From Delphinapterus leucas (taxonomy: Eukaryota; Chordata; Mammalia; Artiodactyla; Monodontidae), in NCBI RefSeq assembly GCF_002288925.2, contig NW_022098072.1:20196254-20260253 (forward strand): a DNA stretch of 64,000 nucleotides, given 5' to 3'. Below, piece by piece: positions 22,906 to 34,744 of the stretch. The position numbers were made by a program, and so were the translations under genes. Each line of letters begins with the position of its first letter. The stretch's first letter is position 1. The notes beneath the pieces were generated by a model that did no database searches, was not told where the DNA came from, and was given only the letters and a program-made list of their open reading frames with translations.

Positions 22906-25900
22906 TTACTCACTTACTTCACTCTGTATGACACTCTCTAGATCCATCCACGTCTCAACAAATGACCCAGTTTCGTTCCTTTTTATGGCTGAGTAATATT
23001 CCATTGTATCTATGTACCACATCTTCTTTATCCATTCATCTGTTGATGGGCAGTTAGGTTGCTTCCATGACCTGGCTATTGTAAATAGTGCTGCAGTGAA
23101 CATTGGGGTGCATGTGTCTTTTTGAATTGTGGTTTTCTCTGGGTATATGCCCAGTAGTGGGATTGCTGGATCATATGGTAATTCTATTCTTAGTTTTTTA
23201 AGGAACCTCCATACTGTTCTCCATAGTGGCTGTATCAGTTTACATTCCCATCAACAGTGCAAGAGGGTTCCCTTTTCTCCACACCCTCTTCAGCATTTGT
23301 TGTTTGTAGATTTTCTGATGATGCCCATTCTAACTGGTGTGAGGTGATACCTCATTGTAGTTTTGATTTGCATTTCTCTAATAATTAGTGATGTTGAGCA
23401 GCTTTTCATGTGCTTCTTGGCCATCTGTATGTCTTCTTTGGAGAAATATCTATTTAGGTCTTCTGCCCATTTTTGGATTGGGTTGTTTGTTTTTTTTAAT
23501 ATTGAGCTGCATGAGCTGTTTATATATTTTGCAGATTAATCCTTTGTCCGTTGATTCATTTGCAAATATTTTCTCCCATTCTGAGAGTTGTCTTTTCGTC
23601 TTGTTTATGGTTTCCTTTGCTGTGCAAAAGCTTTTAAGTTTCATTAGGTCCCATTTGTTTATTTTTGTTTTTATTTCCATTACTCTAGGAGGTGGATCAA
23701 AAAAGATTTTGCTGTGATTTATGTCAAAGAGTGTTCTTCCTATGTTTTCCTCTAAGAGTTTTATAGTGTCCAGTCTTACATTTAGGTCTCAAATCCATTT
23801 TGAGTTTATTTTTGTGTATGGTGTTCGGGAGTGTTCTAATTTCATTCTTTTACATGTAGCTGTCCAGTTTTCCCAGCACCACTTATTGAAAATACAATTA
23901 TTTCCATTGTATATCCTTGCCTCCTTTGTCATAGATTAGTTGACCATAGGTGTGTGGGTTTACCTCTGGGCTTTCTATCTTGTTCCATTGATCTATGTTT
24001 CTGTTTTTGTGCCAGTACCACATTGTCTTGATTACTGTAGGTTTGTAGTATAGTCTGAAATCAGAGAGTCTGATTCCTCCAGCTGCGTTTTTTTCCCTCA
24101 AGACTGCTTTGGCTATTCGGGGTCTTTTTTTTTTTTTTTTTTTTTGTGGTACGCGGGCCTCTCACTGTTGTGGCCTCTCCCGCCGCGGAGCACAGGCTCC
24201 GGACGCGCAGGCTCAGCGGCCATGGCTCACGGGCCCAGCCGCTCCATGGCATGTGGGATCCTCCCAGACTGGGGCACGAACCCGTGTCCCCTGCATATGC
24301 AGGCGGACTCTCAACCACTGCACCACCAGGGAAGCCCTATTCGGGGTCTTTTGTGTCTCCATACAAATTTGAAGATTTTTTTGTCCTAGTTCCATAAAAA
24401 ATGCCATTGGTAACATGATAGGTATTGCATTGAATCTGTAGATTGCTTTGGGTAGTATAGTCATTTTCACAATATTGATTCTTCCCATACAAGAACATGG
24501 TATATCTCTCCATATGTTGGTATCATCTTTAATTTCTTTCATCAGTGTCTTATAGTTTTCTGCATTCAGGTATATTGTCTCCCTAGGTAGGTTTATTCCT
24601 AGGTATTTTATTCTTTTTGTTGCAATGGTAAATGGGAGTGTTTCCTTAATTTCTCTTTCAGATTTTTCATCATTAGTGTATAGGAATGCAAGAGATTTCT
24701 GTGCATTAATTTTATATCCTGCAACTTTACCAAATTCATTGATCAGCTCTAGTAGTTTTCTGGTGGCATCTTTAGGATTCTGTATGTATAGTATCATGTC
24801 ATCTGCAAACAGTGACAGCCTTACTTCTTCTTTTCCAATTTGTATTCCTTTTATTTGTTTTTCTTCTCTGATTGCTGAGGCTAAGACTTCCAAAACTATG
24901 TTGAATAATAGCGGTGATTGTGGACATCCTTGTCTTGTTCCTGATCTTAGAGGAAATGCTTTCAGTTTTTCACCATTGAGAATGATGTTTGCTGTGGGTC
25001 TGTCATATATGGCCTTTATTATGTTGCGGTAGGTTCCCTCTATGCCCACTTTCTGGAGAGTTTTCATCATAAATGGGTGTTGAATTTTGTCAAAAGCTTT
25101 TTCTGCATCTATTGAGATGATCATATGGTTTTTATTCTTCAGTTTGTTAATATGGTGTATCACATTGATTGATTTGTGTATATTGAAGAATCCTTGCATC
25201 CCTGGGATAAATCCCACTTGATCATGGTGTATGATCCTTTTAATGCTTTGTTGGATTCTGTTTGCTAGTATTTTGTTGAGGAATTTTGCATCTATATTTA
25301 TCAGTGATATTGGTCTGTAATTTTCTTTTTTTGTAGTATCTTTGTCTGGTTTTGGTATCAGGGTGATGGTGGCCTCATAGAGTGAGTTTGGAAGTGTTCC
25401 TTCCTCTGCAATTTTTTGGAAGAGTTTGAGAAGGATGGGTGTTAGCTCTTCTCTAAGTGTTTGATAGAATTCACCTGTGAAGCCATCTGGTCCTGAACTT
25501 TTGTTTGTTGGAAGATTTTTAATCACAGTTTCAATTTCATTACTTGTGATTGGTCTGTTCATATTTTCTATTTCTTCCTGGTTCAGTCTTGCAAGGTTAT
25601 ACCTTTCTAAGAATTTGTCCATTTCTTCCAGGTTGTCCATTTTATTGGCATAGAGTTGCTTGTAGTAGTCTCTTAGGATGCTTTGTATTTCTGTGGTGTC
25701 TGTTGTAACTTCTCCCTTTTCATTTCTAATTTTATTGATTTGAGTCCTCTCCCTCTTCTTGTTGATGAGTCTGGCTAATGGTTTATCAATTTTGTTTATC
25801 TTCTCAAAGAACCAGCTTTTAGTTTTATTGATCTTTGCTATTGTTTTCTTTGTTTCTATTTCATTTATTTCTGCTCTGATCTTTATGATTTCTTTCCTTC

Positions 25901-26930
25901 TGCTAACTTTGGGTTTTGTTTGTTCCTCTTTCTCTAGTTCCTTTAGGTGTAAGCTTAGATTATTTATTTGAGATTTTTCTTATTTCTTGAGGTAGGCTTG
26001 TATAGCTATAAACTTCCCTCTTAGAACTGCTTTTGCTGTATCCCATAGGTTTTGGATTGTCGTGTTTTTATTGTCATTTGTCTCTAGGTATTTTTTGATT
26101 TCCTCTTTGATTTCTTCAGTGATCTCTTGGTTTTAGTAACGTAGTGTTTAGCTTCCATGTGTTTGTGTTTTTTACGTTTTTTCCCCTGTAATTCATTTCT
26201 AATCTCATAGTGTTGTGGTCTAAAAAGATGCTTGATATGATTTCAATTTTCTTAAATTTACTGAGGCTTAATTTGTGACCCAAGATGTGATCTATCCTGG
26301 AGAATGTTCTGTGCACACTTGAGAAGACAGTGTAATCTGCCGTTTTTGGATGGAATGTCCTATAAATATCAATTAAATCTATCTGGTCTATTGTGTCATT
26401 TAAAGCTTCTGTTTCCTTATTTATTTTCATTTTGGATGATCTGTCCATTGGTGTAAGTGAGGTGTTAAAGTCCCCCACTATTATTGTGTTACTGTCGATT
26501 TCCTCTTTTACAGCTGTTAGCAGTTACCTTATGTATTGAGGTGCTTCTATGTTGGGTGCATATATATTTATAATTGTAACATCTTCTTAGATTGATCCCT
26601 TGATCATTATGTAGTGTCCTTCCTTGTCTCTTGTAACATTGTTTATTTTAAAGTCTATTTTATCTGATATGAGTATCCAGTTTTCTTTTGATTTCCATTT
26701 GCATGGAATATCTTTTTCCATCCCATCACTTTCAGTATCTATATTTCCCTAGATCTGAAGTGGGTCTCTTGTAGACAGCATATATATGGGTCTTGTTTTA
26801 GTATCCATTCAGCAAGCCTGTGTCTTTTGGTTGGAGCATTTAATCCATTCACGTTTAAGGTAATTATCGATATGTATGTTACTCTGACCATTTTCTTAAT
26901 TGTTTTAGGTCTGTTTTTGTAAGTCCTTTT
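22906..26930 (-). pseudogene. LINE-1 ORF2 (endonuclease / reverse transcriptase), disrupted
   Basis: ORF2 protein normally nicks DNA with an APE-type endonuclease and copies RNA by target-primed reverse transcription. Here the endonuclease starts near 26,900 (minus) with a worn N-terminal block, then meets in-frame stops around 26,750. A 120-codon piece at 26116-26478 retains GDFN and SRIDHILG. The reverse transcriptase is open at 24338-25640, with the [18 protein letters not shown] and catalytic FADDM (24795-24809) motifs. A CHR SINE at 24129-24337 cuts the frame, and the C-terminal region is left as short pieces (23898-24101, 23450-23680, 22906-23103). The usual length is about 1275 residues. 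No functional protein is expected. Confidence 0.9.
24129..24337 (-). mobile_element. CHR-type SINE inside L1 ORF2, antisense
   Basis: A T-run lies on the left, and the right edge CCACCAGGGAAGCCC is the antisense family start. The 15-mer TATTCGGGGTCTTTT occurs at 24114-24128 and 24338-24352, a perfect target-site duplication. The insertion postdates the L1 and splits its ORF2 after the reverse transcriptase. Confidence 0.95.
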
Positions 26931-26946
26931 CTTTTGTGTTTCCCAC

Positions 26947-27852
26947 TTAGGGAAGTTCCTTTAGCATTTGTTGTAGAGCTGGTTTGGTGGTGCTGAATTC
27001 TCTTAGCTTTTGCTTGTCTGTAAAGCTTTTGATTTCTCCATCGAATCTGAATGAGATCCTTGCCGGGTAGAGTAATCTTGGTTGTAGGTTCTTCCCTTTT
27101 GTCACTTTAAGTATATCATGCCACTCCCTTCTGGCTTGTAGAGTTTCTGCTGAGAAATCAGCTGTTACCCTTATGGGAGTTCGCTTGTATGTTATTTGTT
27201 GTTTTTCCCCTGCTGCTTTCAATAATTTTTCTTTGTCTTTAATTTTTGCCAATTTGATTAGTATATGTCTCGGCGTGTTTCTCCTTGGTTTTATCCTGTA
27301 TGGGACTCGCTGTGCTTCCTGGACTTGGATGGCTATTTCATTTCCCATATTAGGGAAGTGTTCGACTATAATCTCTTCAAATATCTTCTCAGGTCCTTTC
27401 TCTCTCTCTTCTCCTTCTGGGACCCCTATAATGTGAATGTTGTTGCGTTTAATGTTGTCCCAGAGGTCTCTTAGGCTGTCTTCATTTCTTTTCATTCTTT
27501 TTTCTTTATTCTGTTCCGCAGCAGTGAATTCCACCATTCTGTCTTCCAGGTCACTTATCCGTTCTTCTGCCTCAGTTACTCTGCTATTGATTCCTTCAAG
27601 TGTAGTTTTCATTTCAGTTATTGTATTGTTCATCTCTGTTTGTTTGTTCTTTAATTCTTCTAGGTCTTTGTTAAACATTTCTTGCATCTTCTCGATCTTT
27701 GCCTCCGTTGTTTTTCCATGGTCCTGGATCGTCTTCACTATCATTATTCTGAATTCTTTTTCTGGAAGGTTGCCTATTTCCACGTCATTTAGTTGTTTTT
27801 CTGGGATTTTATCTTGTTCCTTCATCTGATACGTAGCCCTCTGCCTTTTCAT
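26947..27852 (-). CDS. LINE-1 ORF1 protein, intact open frame (301 aa)
   Basis: ORF1p is a trimeric RNA-binding chaperone that packages L1 RNA. The frame is open from a true ATG (27850-27852 on the minus strand) to its stop. Residues about 40-135 form a long heptad coiled coil (for example EERISDLEDRM at 97-106). The RRM begins at NIHIIGVPEGEE (137-148), and the C-terminal domain contains ARISFRFDGEIKSF (264-277). Its length is a little under the human 338 residues but plausible for this lineage. Without an L1 promoter or a working ORF2 it is probably not expressed or mobile, though the open frame indicates recent insertion or chance survival. Confidence 0.88.
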   Translation of the reverse strand: MKRQRATYQMKEQDKIPEKQLNDVEIGNLPEKEFRIMIVKTIQDHGKTTEAKIEKMQEMFNKDLEELKNKQTEMNNTITEMKTTLEGINSRVTEAEERISDLEDRMVEFTAAEQNKEKRMKRNEDSLRDLWDNIKRNNIHIIGVPEGEEREKGPEKIFEEIIVEHFPNMGNEIAIQVQEAQRVPYRIKPRRNTPRHILIKLAKIKDKEKLLKAAGEKQQITYKRTPIRVTADFSAETLQARREWHDILKVTKGKNLQPRLLYPARISFRFDGEIKSFTDKQKLREFSTTKPALQQMLKELP

Positions 27853-27935
27853 CTTGTCTGTCTTTCTGTGAATGTGATTTTCGTTCCGCAGGCTGCAGGA
27901 TTGTAGTTCTTTTTGCTTCTGCTGTCTTCCCTCTC

Positions 27936-28425
27936 AGTATTTCATTTTTTAATGGCTGAGTAATATTCCATCTTCTTAATTCAGTCATCTATGTTTTAAT
28001 TTTTTTATTAGTTTTTGGCTGCACCACCCAGCACATGGGATCTTAGTTCCCCGACCAGAGATCGAACCTGCATCCCCTGCATTGGAAGCATGGAGTCTTA
28101 AGCCCTGGACTGCCAGGGAATTTTCTCGGTTGTTGATGGGCACTTGGGTTGCTCCATGCCTTGACTATTATAAATAGTTCTGCTGTGAACACTGGGGTGC
28201 GTGTATCCTTTCAAATTTGTGTTTTCATTTTTTACAAATATATACCCAGGAGTGGAATTGCTGGATCATATGGTACTTCCAATTTTAGTTTTTTGAGGAA
28301 GCGCCATACTGTTTTCCATAGTGGCTGCACCAGTTTACATTCCTACCAACAGTGTACAAGGATTCCCTTTTCTACACATCCTTGCCAACATTTGTTGTTT
28401 GTAGCCTTTTTGATGATACCCTGGC
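27936..28425 (-). mobile_element. Second, older LINE-1 3' fragment, antisense
   Basis: It repeats text seen at about 22980-23330 of the neighbouring L1 (GGCTGAGTAATATTCCAT, GGATCATATGGTA, AACATTTGTTGTTTGTAG), but with more changes. It is interrupted by a SINE fragment at about 28006-28123. It ends near 28425 and belongs to a separate, more diverged L1. Confidence 0.85.
28006..28123 (-). mobile_element. tRNA-derived SINE fragment, antisense (CHR-2-like)
   Basis: The text GGCTGCACCACCCAGCACA, TTAGTTCCCCGACCAGAGAT and GGACTGCCAGGGAA is the antisense form of the shorter 'GGTCCAGTGG' type cetartiodactyl SINE also seen at 54901-55038. It is embedded in the older L1 fragment. Confidence 0.8.
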
Positions 28426-28789
28426 TTACATTTTGTGTCCTGCAGATCTTTCACTGTTTCTCACTCTCACTCCAACCCAGTCGAATAGCTTTAAACAAAC
28501 CATGGAATCCAAAGACTAGTAAAATTCAACTTCCTCTACCTTAGCACCCAAGGTATGCATTCCCTCCTGGAGGTTGGAGCCAATCTTTGTCTGATTACCA
28601 TCCCTGTGGTCAAAGAAGTCAGGAATAAGGATATTCTTATTCCTTAGCATTTATTCTGCAGAATGAATGGCTGAGAAACTTGGTTTCATGAAAATGTAGG
28701 AGATCTTGTGTGTCAAAGAACAGAGAGGGGTGGGCTTGGTGTAGGTGGATCAGCATTTCATTTATGCCCAACCCCCATCTCTCTTGCTG

Positions 28790-29160
28790 CCTCTACTAGA
28801 GAGGATTGAAGCCAAATACTGCTTTCCCAGCTCTCTAGCAGTTCAGGATGCCGTATGACCCAGTTCTGACCCAAAAGAAAACTGCTAGGAGGTTTCTGAT
28901 AAAGCATGTTTTCCCAATTGACAGGAATAGATGTGGCTGTCATAGCCTTTTCTTGAGCCCCCTTCTTCTGTCTTGAATGCAGACATAATGGTTGGACATG
29001 CAGCAGCCATCTTGAGACCACACGGAAAAGACTGAGAGCTAACATCTGCTCTGTCATCATCAAGCCACTAAAGCAGCTGCTAACTTCTGGCCTTCTTGTT
29101 GTGTGAGAAAAATAAAATCTTATTTGTTTAAGGCCCTGGAATTGGCATTTCTGATACTTT
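28790..29160. repeat. Old LTR-like remnant
   Basis: Themes such as ATGACCCAGTTCTGACC, GCAGCAGCCATCTTGAGAC and AATAAAATCTTATTTGTTTA resemble worn MaLR/LTR-type interspersed repeats. A related theme ('gggcatgtgatacagttctaggccaatgag ... gcagtcatcttgc') lies at 55440-55740. No subfamily was assigned. Confidence 0.4.
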
Positions 29161-29689
29161 TAGCTGAACACAAACAACCCTTGTTGTAAACAGCCCAGTG
29201 CTGGGGACCAGAATATTTCTGATGAGTAAGAGGAGTGTCCTCTTTGGTTTATCTGTCCAAAACTATGCAAACAAAAGTTTGACTCAAACGATGAAGATGG
29301 GGTGTGGTTTTTAGATGTTAATAAGCAAGCAAATCAAGTTTCTTGTATCTGGTAATCCAGACCAGAGTGATCCAAACTGATTAACTCTCAATTAAGATTT
29401 TTAAGTCAAAACACTGAATCTATGAGTCCAGTTTTTAAATACTCCTTTGATTCCAAATGGCAGGACACCAGGAAGCATTATTGTCTGTCGTGTTTCTTGC
29501 CATACAAAAGGATTTGGAGTCAGGAATCATAAGATTTGAATTTTGGTTATGTGTGTGCCCCACAGTCACTGTGTGGCCCCCAAAGTGACTTCTCTGTCAC
29601 TCCTCTATACAATAAGGAAAATGATATGTATCACTGGTAAAAAGAAATAATTTACTTGAAAATATGCTTTGAAAAGGATGATGTACTTC

Positions 29690-30560
29690 CCCTGATGAAA
29701 TGCCTGATTCAAAGTCAGAGGGTGATGGGAACTTTATAATGAGGGAGTGACATCACCTGAACCCATTGATCAACCTGTGCTTCACTCAAACCAAAACAAG
29801 ACATTGTGGGCCTCCTGATTCTGTGCAATATGAAATTCACCTCTAGTGTATTCTTGCTCCAAAAATGGAAGAGAAAAAAGAACCTGAATTCATTCAAATT
29901 TTTAGATCTTATTTCTAGTTTTCAGGAAATGCAGAAGATAGAAAATCAAGTTAAACCTCTGCTTCATCAACACATGAAATTTCTGCTAAATGATGCCATG
30001 AGGAAGCAAGCAGGCAAATTCCGAATGTGGGACGTTCCTCAGGACAACTGACCTGGTTTCTTAAAAAAAAAAGTCAATGTCATGTGAAAAGAAAGCACAG
30101 GAGAAAGGAGTGACTATAGTAAAAGATTTGAAAAGACTCAAAAGCCATAACACAAACAAACCAAAAAACATTTTTAAAAGATTTAAGAGCTGTACAGTCA
30201 AAGACAAGTGTACTTTCTTTGGATTCTGATTCAAATAAACTGACTATAAAAAAATTTCTTTTAGATGATTAGAGAAATTTTAATATGAACTGGATACTAT
30301 ATGATACTAGAGAATTATTATTTTTCATTAGGTGTGATATAGCCATTGTGACATGTCATTTTTTAAGTTATATAATGAAATATTTAAGGGTAGAATGACA
30401 TTTAATATCTGGCATTCACTTCAAACTACCCTAGCCAAACCAAGAGGGAGACAGAAAACAAGAAGGCAAGTGTGATGCTTATTGGAGTTGGGTGATGGAT
30501 TCATGGGGAATTACTGTACTTTTGTGTATAGTGGAAAATTTTCACAATAAAAGCTATGAA
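29690..30560. repeat. Ancient interspersed repeat, unclassified
   Basis: The stretch ends with GGGTGATGGATTCATGGGGA and a 'gtatagtggaaaattttcacaataaaagc' tail that recurs at the 3' ends of a mammalian old-repeat family. Open frames here (for example 29806-30051) are incidental. Class unknown. Confidence 0.4.
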
Positions 30561-31786
30561 AAAAGTGTGACATGCTATATAATGTGACATTTTATTCAAG
30601 TTTGCTATTTTCCACTGAATATTAATTTGTGGGTTTTTTAAATATAGACATAGTATAAGTAGATTTTCAGTTTTCACCAAAGGGATGATGGCGTCCCAAC
30701 AAACCATTCAAGGTACTAAGTTCTTCTCACATACCCTGAGAATGCCCAAGAAGCTTCTTCTAAGGAGCAAGCTTGTATCTACAGAGGGCAAAGTAAAGCA
30801 AAATCATATGATCATCTGGTGACAGAGAGTGGACTATACAATTCAAATAATTCAGTCTTTATAAGTGTATATTCTGACCTGAATTGTGCAGTTTGGCTGT
30901 CTCAAAACTTAAAGTGCTTTAATAATTGTACATTCTTCTCTTTGCTTCATACTGTTTAGACTCAGTCCAAGTAGGAAAAAAAAAAAATCATCTTTGAAGT
31001 TAGCCAGAGCAGCCATGAGACATTCTGGCTGTTTTCAGAACGGTGGCTCCAATACTAGGATGTGCTGAGTGTGTCATAGGCTCTGATGAACAGGATGCAT
31101 CTGACAAGAATTCATGAAAGCTTTAACAAAGAGATGGGGTGGTCTGAGGAGGGTGCCCTGTTCCAAAGTGGGGTCACCATGACTCTACCTCTTGCTCCAA
31201 GGTGGCCACAGGAATTATGATTCATTTGTCAGGGCTCTCTTTGTTGACTTGGCATCCCTTATCTCAAGCCTGAGTCATCGTTTGGGTCAGATTTGGGTCA
31301 AGGCTCAAGGCAATGATGGCTCTACCAGGGAGGCAAAGTGGAGAAAGTGCAAAAGAAGCATATGCTGTCACTGACAAAACTTTGTGGGACACAGTGCTGT
31401 CTGTTCTCATGAGAACATGTACTCACCTCTTATTAATATTTCCCTGTTTCTTTGGCAGCCTGTTTCTTTGGCAAATATGTGCTACAACTATTTCATTAAT
31501 TTTTGTCAAGAGAGGCAATTTGCCCTCTGTCCAGGGTGCCAAACTGATCCTCCTGACCTGCTTTTCTCAAAGCAGATTTCAGGACAACTGTGCTCTCTGT
31601 GTGTCTGCCTGCCCCCATCTCCCTCTCCCCCATGTTTAGCACTTGCATTGGAGAGTCATAGGCATATCATGTAGGTTTTTCTTCCTATTATACACTCAAA
31701 ACAGCCTTTGACAGCATCTTCATCACACCCCTCAGCAGGGGTTGTTCTCAGTTGCCAAAGAGTGGTTGTGGTTCACACCAGATTCC
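30561..31786. other. Gene-free stretch
   Basis: No exon, transposon or RNA gene was recognised. Open frames at 31192-31674 overlap in several frames and look random. Confidence 0.5.
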
Positions 31787-31801
31787 AGAAAGGCCAGCCC
31801 A

Positions 31802-32133
31802 GGGGCTTCCCTGGTGGCGCAGTGGTTAAGAAATCGCCTGCCAATGCAGGGTACATGGGTTCAAGCCCTGGTCTGGGAAGATCCCACATGCCACGGAGCG
31901 ACTAAGCCCATGAACCACAACTACTGAGCCTGCACTCTAGAGCCTGCGAGCCACAACTGCTGAAGCCCGCGCACAGAGCCCGTGCTCCGCAACAAGAGAA
32001 GCCACTGCAATGAGAAGCCCACGCACCACAATGAAGAGTGACCCCGCTCGCTGCAACTAGAGAAAGCCCACAGTCAGCAACAAAGACCCAATGCAGCCAA
32101 AAATAAATAAATAAATAAATTTAAAAAAGAAAA
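31802..32133 (+). mobile_element. CHR-type SINE, long form
   Basis: It has the GGGCTTCCCTGGTGGCGCAG head, the 'actaagcccatgaaccacaa' body and an (AAAT)n tail at 32101-32120. The 15 bp flanks AGAAAGGCCAG(C/T)CCA lie at 31787-31801 and 32134-32148, a target-site duplication with one mismatch. Confidence 0.93.
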
Positions 32134-32567
32134 AGAAAGGCCAGTCCAGAACCACCCTGCTCCTAGGCCTGGTTTATAAGCCCAAACTCTGAATCTCAGA
32201 AGATAGTTAAAAATTCAACAAATATTTCCTGGGAATTCACCCAAGGCAAAGTTCTGGGTAAATGGATGATGGGGAGGCAGGATGGACTTTCGAGAGGAAA
32301 ATGATTCTGAGATGTCATAGATGCAGGAGTGATAGGGTGTATGAAAGAAATCCCTTATAATATCAGGACACATAGAAGAGCATGGAAGATGAAGTAGAAG
32401 GATGAGGAGGAAGCAACACAGAGGCACATCTTGATAGCAGAATCCAGAAAGGCTTTATTTTAAAAGAACTCGAGAACACAGATGCAACCCTTTGCACTTC
32501 CTTAATTAACCTGAAGTGTTCACTCCAAGTAAACAATGACTTGCTCCTCAGTGGGATCTTTATCTTT

Positions 32568-32778
32568 TTTTTTTTTTTCCTTTTTTGCGGTATGCGGGCC
32601 TCTCACTGCTGTGGCCTCCCCCGTTGTGGAGCACAGGCTCCGGACACGCAGGCTCAGCGGCCGTGGCTCACGGGCCTAGCCGCTCCGCAGCATGTGGGAT
32701 CTTCCCGGACCGGGGCACGAACCCGTGTCCCCTGCATCGACAGGCAGACTCTCAACCACTGCGCCACCAGGGAAGCCC
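32568..32778 (-). mobile_element. CHR-type SINE, short form, antisense
   Basis: It is flanked by the perfect 15-mer GGGATCTTTATCTTT at 32553-32567 and 32779-32793. The T-run is on the left and the antisense family start on the right. It is CpG-rich and little decayed, hence relatively young. It lies about 430 bp from an oppositely oriented copy. Confidence 0.95.
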
Positions 32779-32793
32779 GGGATCTTTATCTTT

Positions 32794-34455
32794 GATGTCA
32801 CCTTTTCTTTCTTCTAACTGGCTCTGGACATTGCAGAGGCTTTGGTACAGTGATTCTCCCTTCACTGGTTTGCTCTAGTGCCTGAAATACCACCATCCCT
32901 TGGGCACAAATCTTGTGCCCTAGATGTTCCTCATTAAAATTCAGCGATAAAGAAATACCAGAGAGGAATGGGGCTTGCATTCTAAGCTATTATCCCCCTT
33001 GGATAGGTTGGATTTTTGCCTTAGTTACTATCACTTAGCTAAGACTGAGAGGTTAGGATAGTGGGAGGCAGAACTTTGTTTAGAGTAAAGAGAAGGAGGA
33101 TTCTGGGACCTGAATACTCTCTGAGACAGGCAGGCAGTGGCTGCCAGTGTCCAACAGAGACCTCCATCTGTCCTCTGTAACCATAGAACTTCCAGACCTC
33201 CACTGGAGAGAGAGAAGAAAACAGAGGTCCTTGCCTGATGGGTGAGACTAGTCAGGGCACAAGCATTGAGGATGCATACTTGACCCAAGGGCCCAAAAGG
33301 ATTTGCTCTCTGTCTCATTCTTCCCAGTTCTCTCCACCTGAATTCCACCTGCTGCCGTGTGATCGCTCCTGTTTTCTGCCTCTTCCAATTTTCTTTTTCC
33401 TTATTTATCCTTTCCCACTCTCTCTTCCTTCCTTTCCTCCCTCCCTCTCCCATGTACAGATGTTTGGGCAAGAGGCTCTCCCAAGCCTTCCTTATATTCT
33501 TAACTTTTATTTTCTTCCACCAGGGGTCGGCTTTGTTTCTTTTTTCTGAGGCTGACGCAGCTCCCACAGGGCAGGAGATATTAGTCCAGAAACAGCCCTT
33601 TTTTTGGAGTTGTTGGAGACTCGGTGGTCAGGCCACAGGCAAGGTGTGCCCCTGTGCTGCAGTTATCCGAATAAGGAGGGAGCCTGCCAAGGGGGGAGGC
33701 TCCCTCCAATCTGCCACCAAAATGCCGGTTCTCTGCCCCCTTTGAGGCATTTGAGTTAGATAAAGTCTTCTGGGTTGGGATTACCAGGAAGCGTTGGGGA
33801 CCAGTGGCGTTAAGACACCAAGACTGCAATGCAGATTACCTGGGCGGTCCCATATCCTAACCAAAAAGGCCCGCAGGTTCTGCCCACTTTCCTTTTGGCC
33901 TGAGGAGCAGAGGGATTTAACCCCATGGGTCTGAGCCCAGGAGGTGGAGTAGGGTGGGGGAGCCGAGGCTGAACACCTCAGCCCTGACAGCCAGGGCCAG
34001 GGCCAGGCAGCCGGCGGAAACTAGGCGAGGCCAAAGGCAGGCGCGCTGCTTCCAAGCTCTGTGCCTTCAAAGCTTCCCTCAGCTGGCCTGGGTAGCAAGC
34101 ATGAGCGGCCAAAGCCCATTTCTCTTCGAACCCGCTATGGGACGTTCATCTCCAAAAGCGCTTCTTGTTCTTCCTCCTGTTTCTTCCTTCTCGTTTGTAT
34201 CCCTCTGGCTGCAAACCAAGAGCAGCGCCCAAATGTACAAGTCAAATCGAATTTTGAAAGCGTATGGCTTGTGCGCTCCAAGTCCCCCTCCCCCTCTTTA
34301 AATTGTGTTTCAAAACAACATGGTGACTTTTGGACAAGATTTTTCTGTTTCACGAATACCACAATAGAGATACAATGAGTGCGGCTGGTGAAATGTTTGG
34401 TTGTGTCAAATTCAGTCCCGCAGGCTGGCTTGGGCCAGCATTGGGGCTCCGCTTT
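32794..34455. other. Gene-free stretch, rising GC
   Basis: No exon was recognised. A polypyrimidine tract at about 33375-33450 produces a long minus-strand open frame (33031-33567) that begins at GTG and matches nothing I know. From about 33,600 the sequence becomes unique and GC-richer, leading into the conserved-element-like region. Confidence 0.5.
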
Positions 34456-34730
34456 GTGTTATGTTCACGGAGAAGATATTAATTAAAAGAAATACATGAT
34501 TAAAAAGTAATGAGTTGAATAAAAATTATCTCAGCTCATTTTCTGATTATGTTAATTGTTAAAAACCCTTCAATCACGCCGTTGCAGTCAATGGGCTTTA
34601 ATGTGAAATTAGTGGGCTCTTGATAACTTACAGTCCAGAATAATCCTGGCGGTTTAGTCATCATCCCTAATAACAAGGATGTTGCTAAGAACAGAAATTT
34701 TACATGATTTTGATACATTCAGCCCTTCCC
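34456..34730. promoter_or_regulatory. Candidate enhancer, homeodomain-site dense
   Basis: About ten ATTA/TAAT cores lie within roughly 220 bp, including ATTAATTAAA (34478-34487), AAGTAATGAG, CTGATTATG, GTTAATTG and GAAATTAGTG. The block is AT-rich with no repeat signature and sits between GC-rich flanks, which is typical of conserved non-coding elements of developmental loci. Conservation itself was not tested. Confidence 0.4.
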
Positions 34731-34744
34731 TCCCCCACGTGTCA

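Larger units (their letters stand above)
22640..27935 (-). mobile_element. Nearly full-length LINE-1, antisense
   Basis: The minus strand reads, from right to left: about 80 nt of 5' untranslated sequence, ORF1, a spacer, ORF2 endonuclease, reverse transcriptase and C-terminal regions, and the 3' untranslated region ending in an antisense A-rich tail near 22640-22675. The 5' untranslated region is much shorter than in full-length mammalian L1s, so this copy is probably truncated at the 5' end and lacks its promoter. ORF1 is open but ORF2 carries stops and a SINE insertion, so it is not autonomous. Target-site duplications were not found by eye. Confidence 0.9.

Noticed and set aside
33031..33567. 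178-codon minus-strand open frame
   Set aside because: It begins at GTG, overlies a pyrimidine-rich tract on the + strand, has no known domain, and shows no promoter or splice context.
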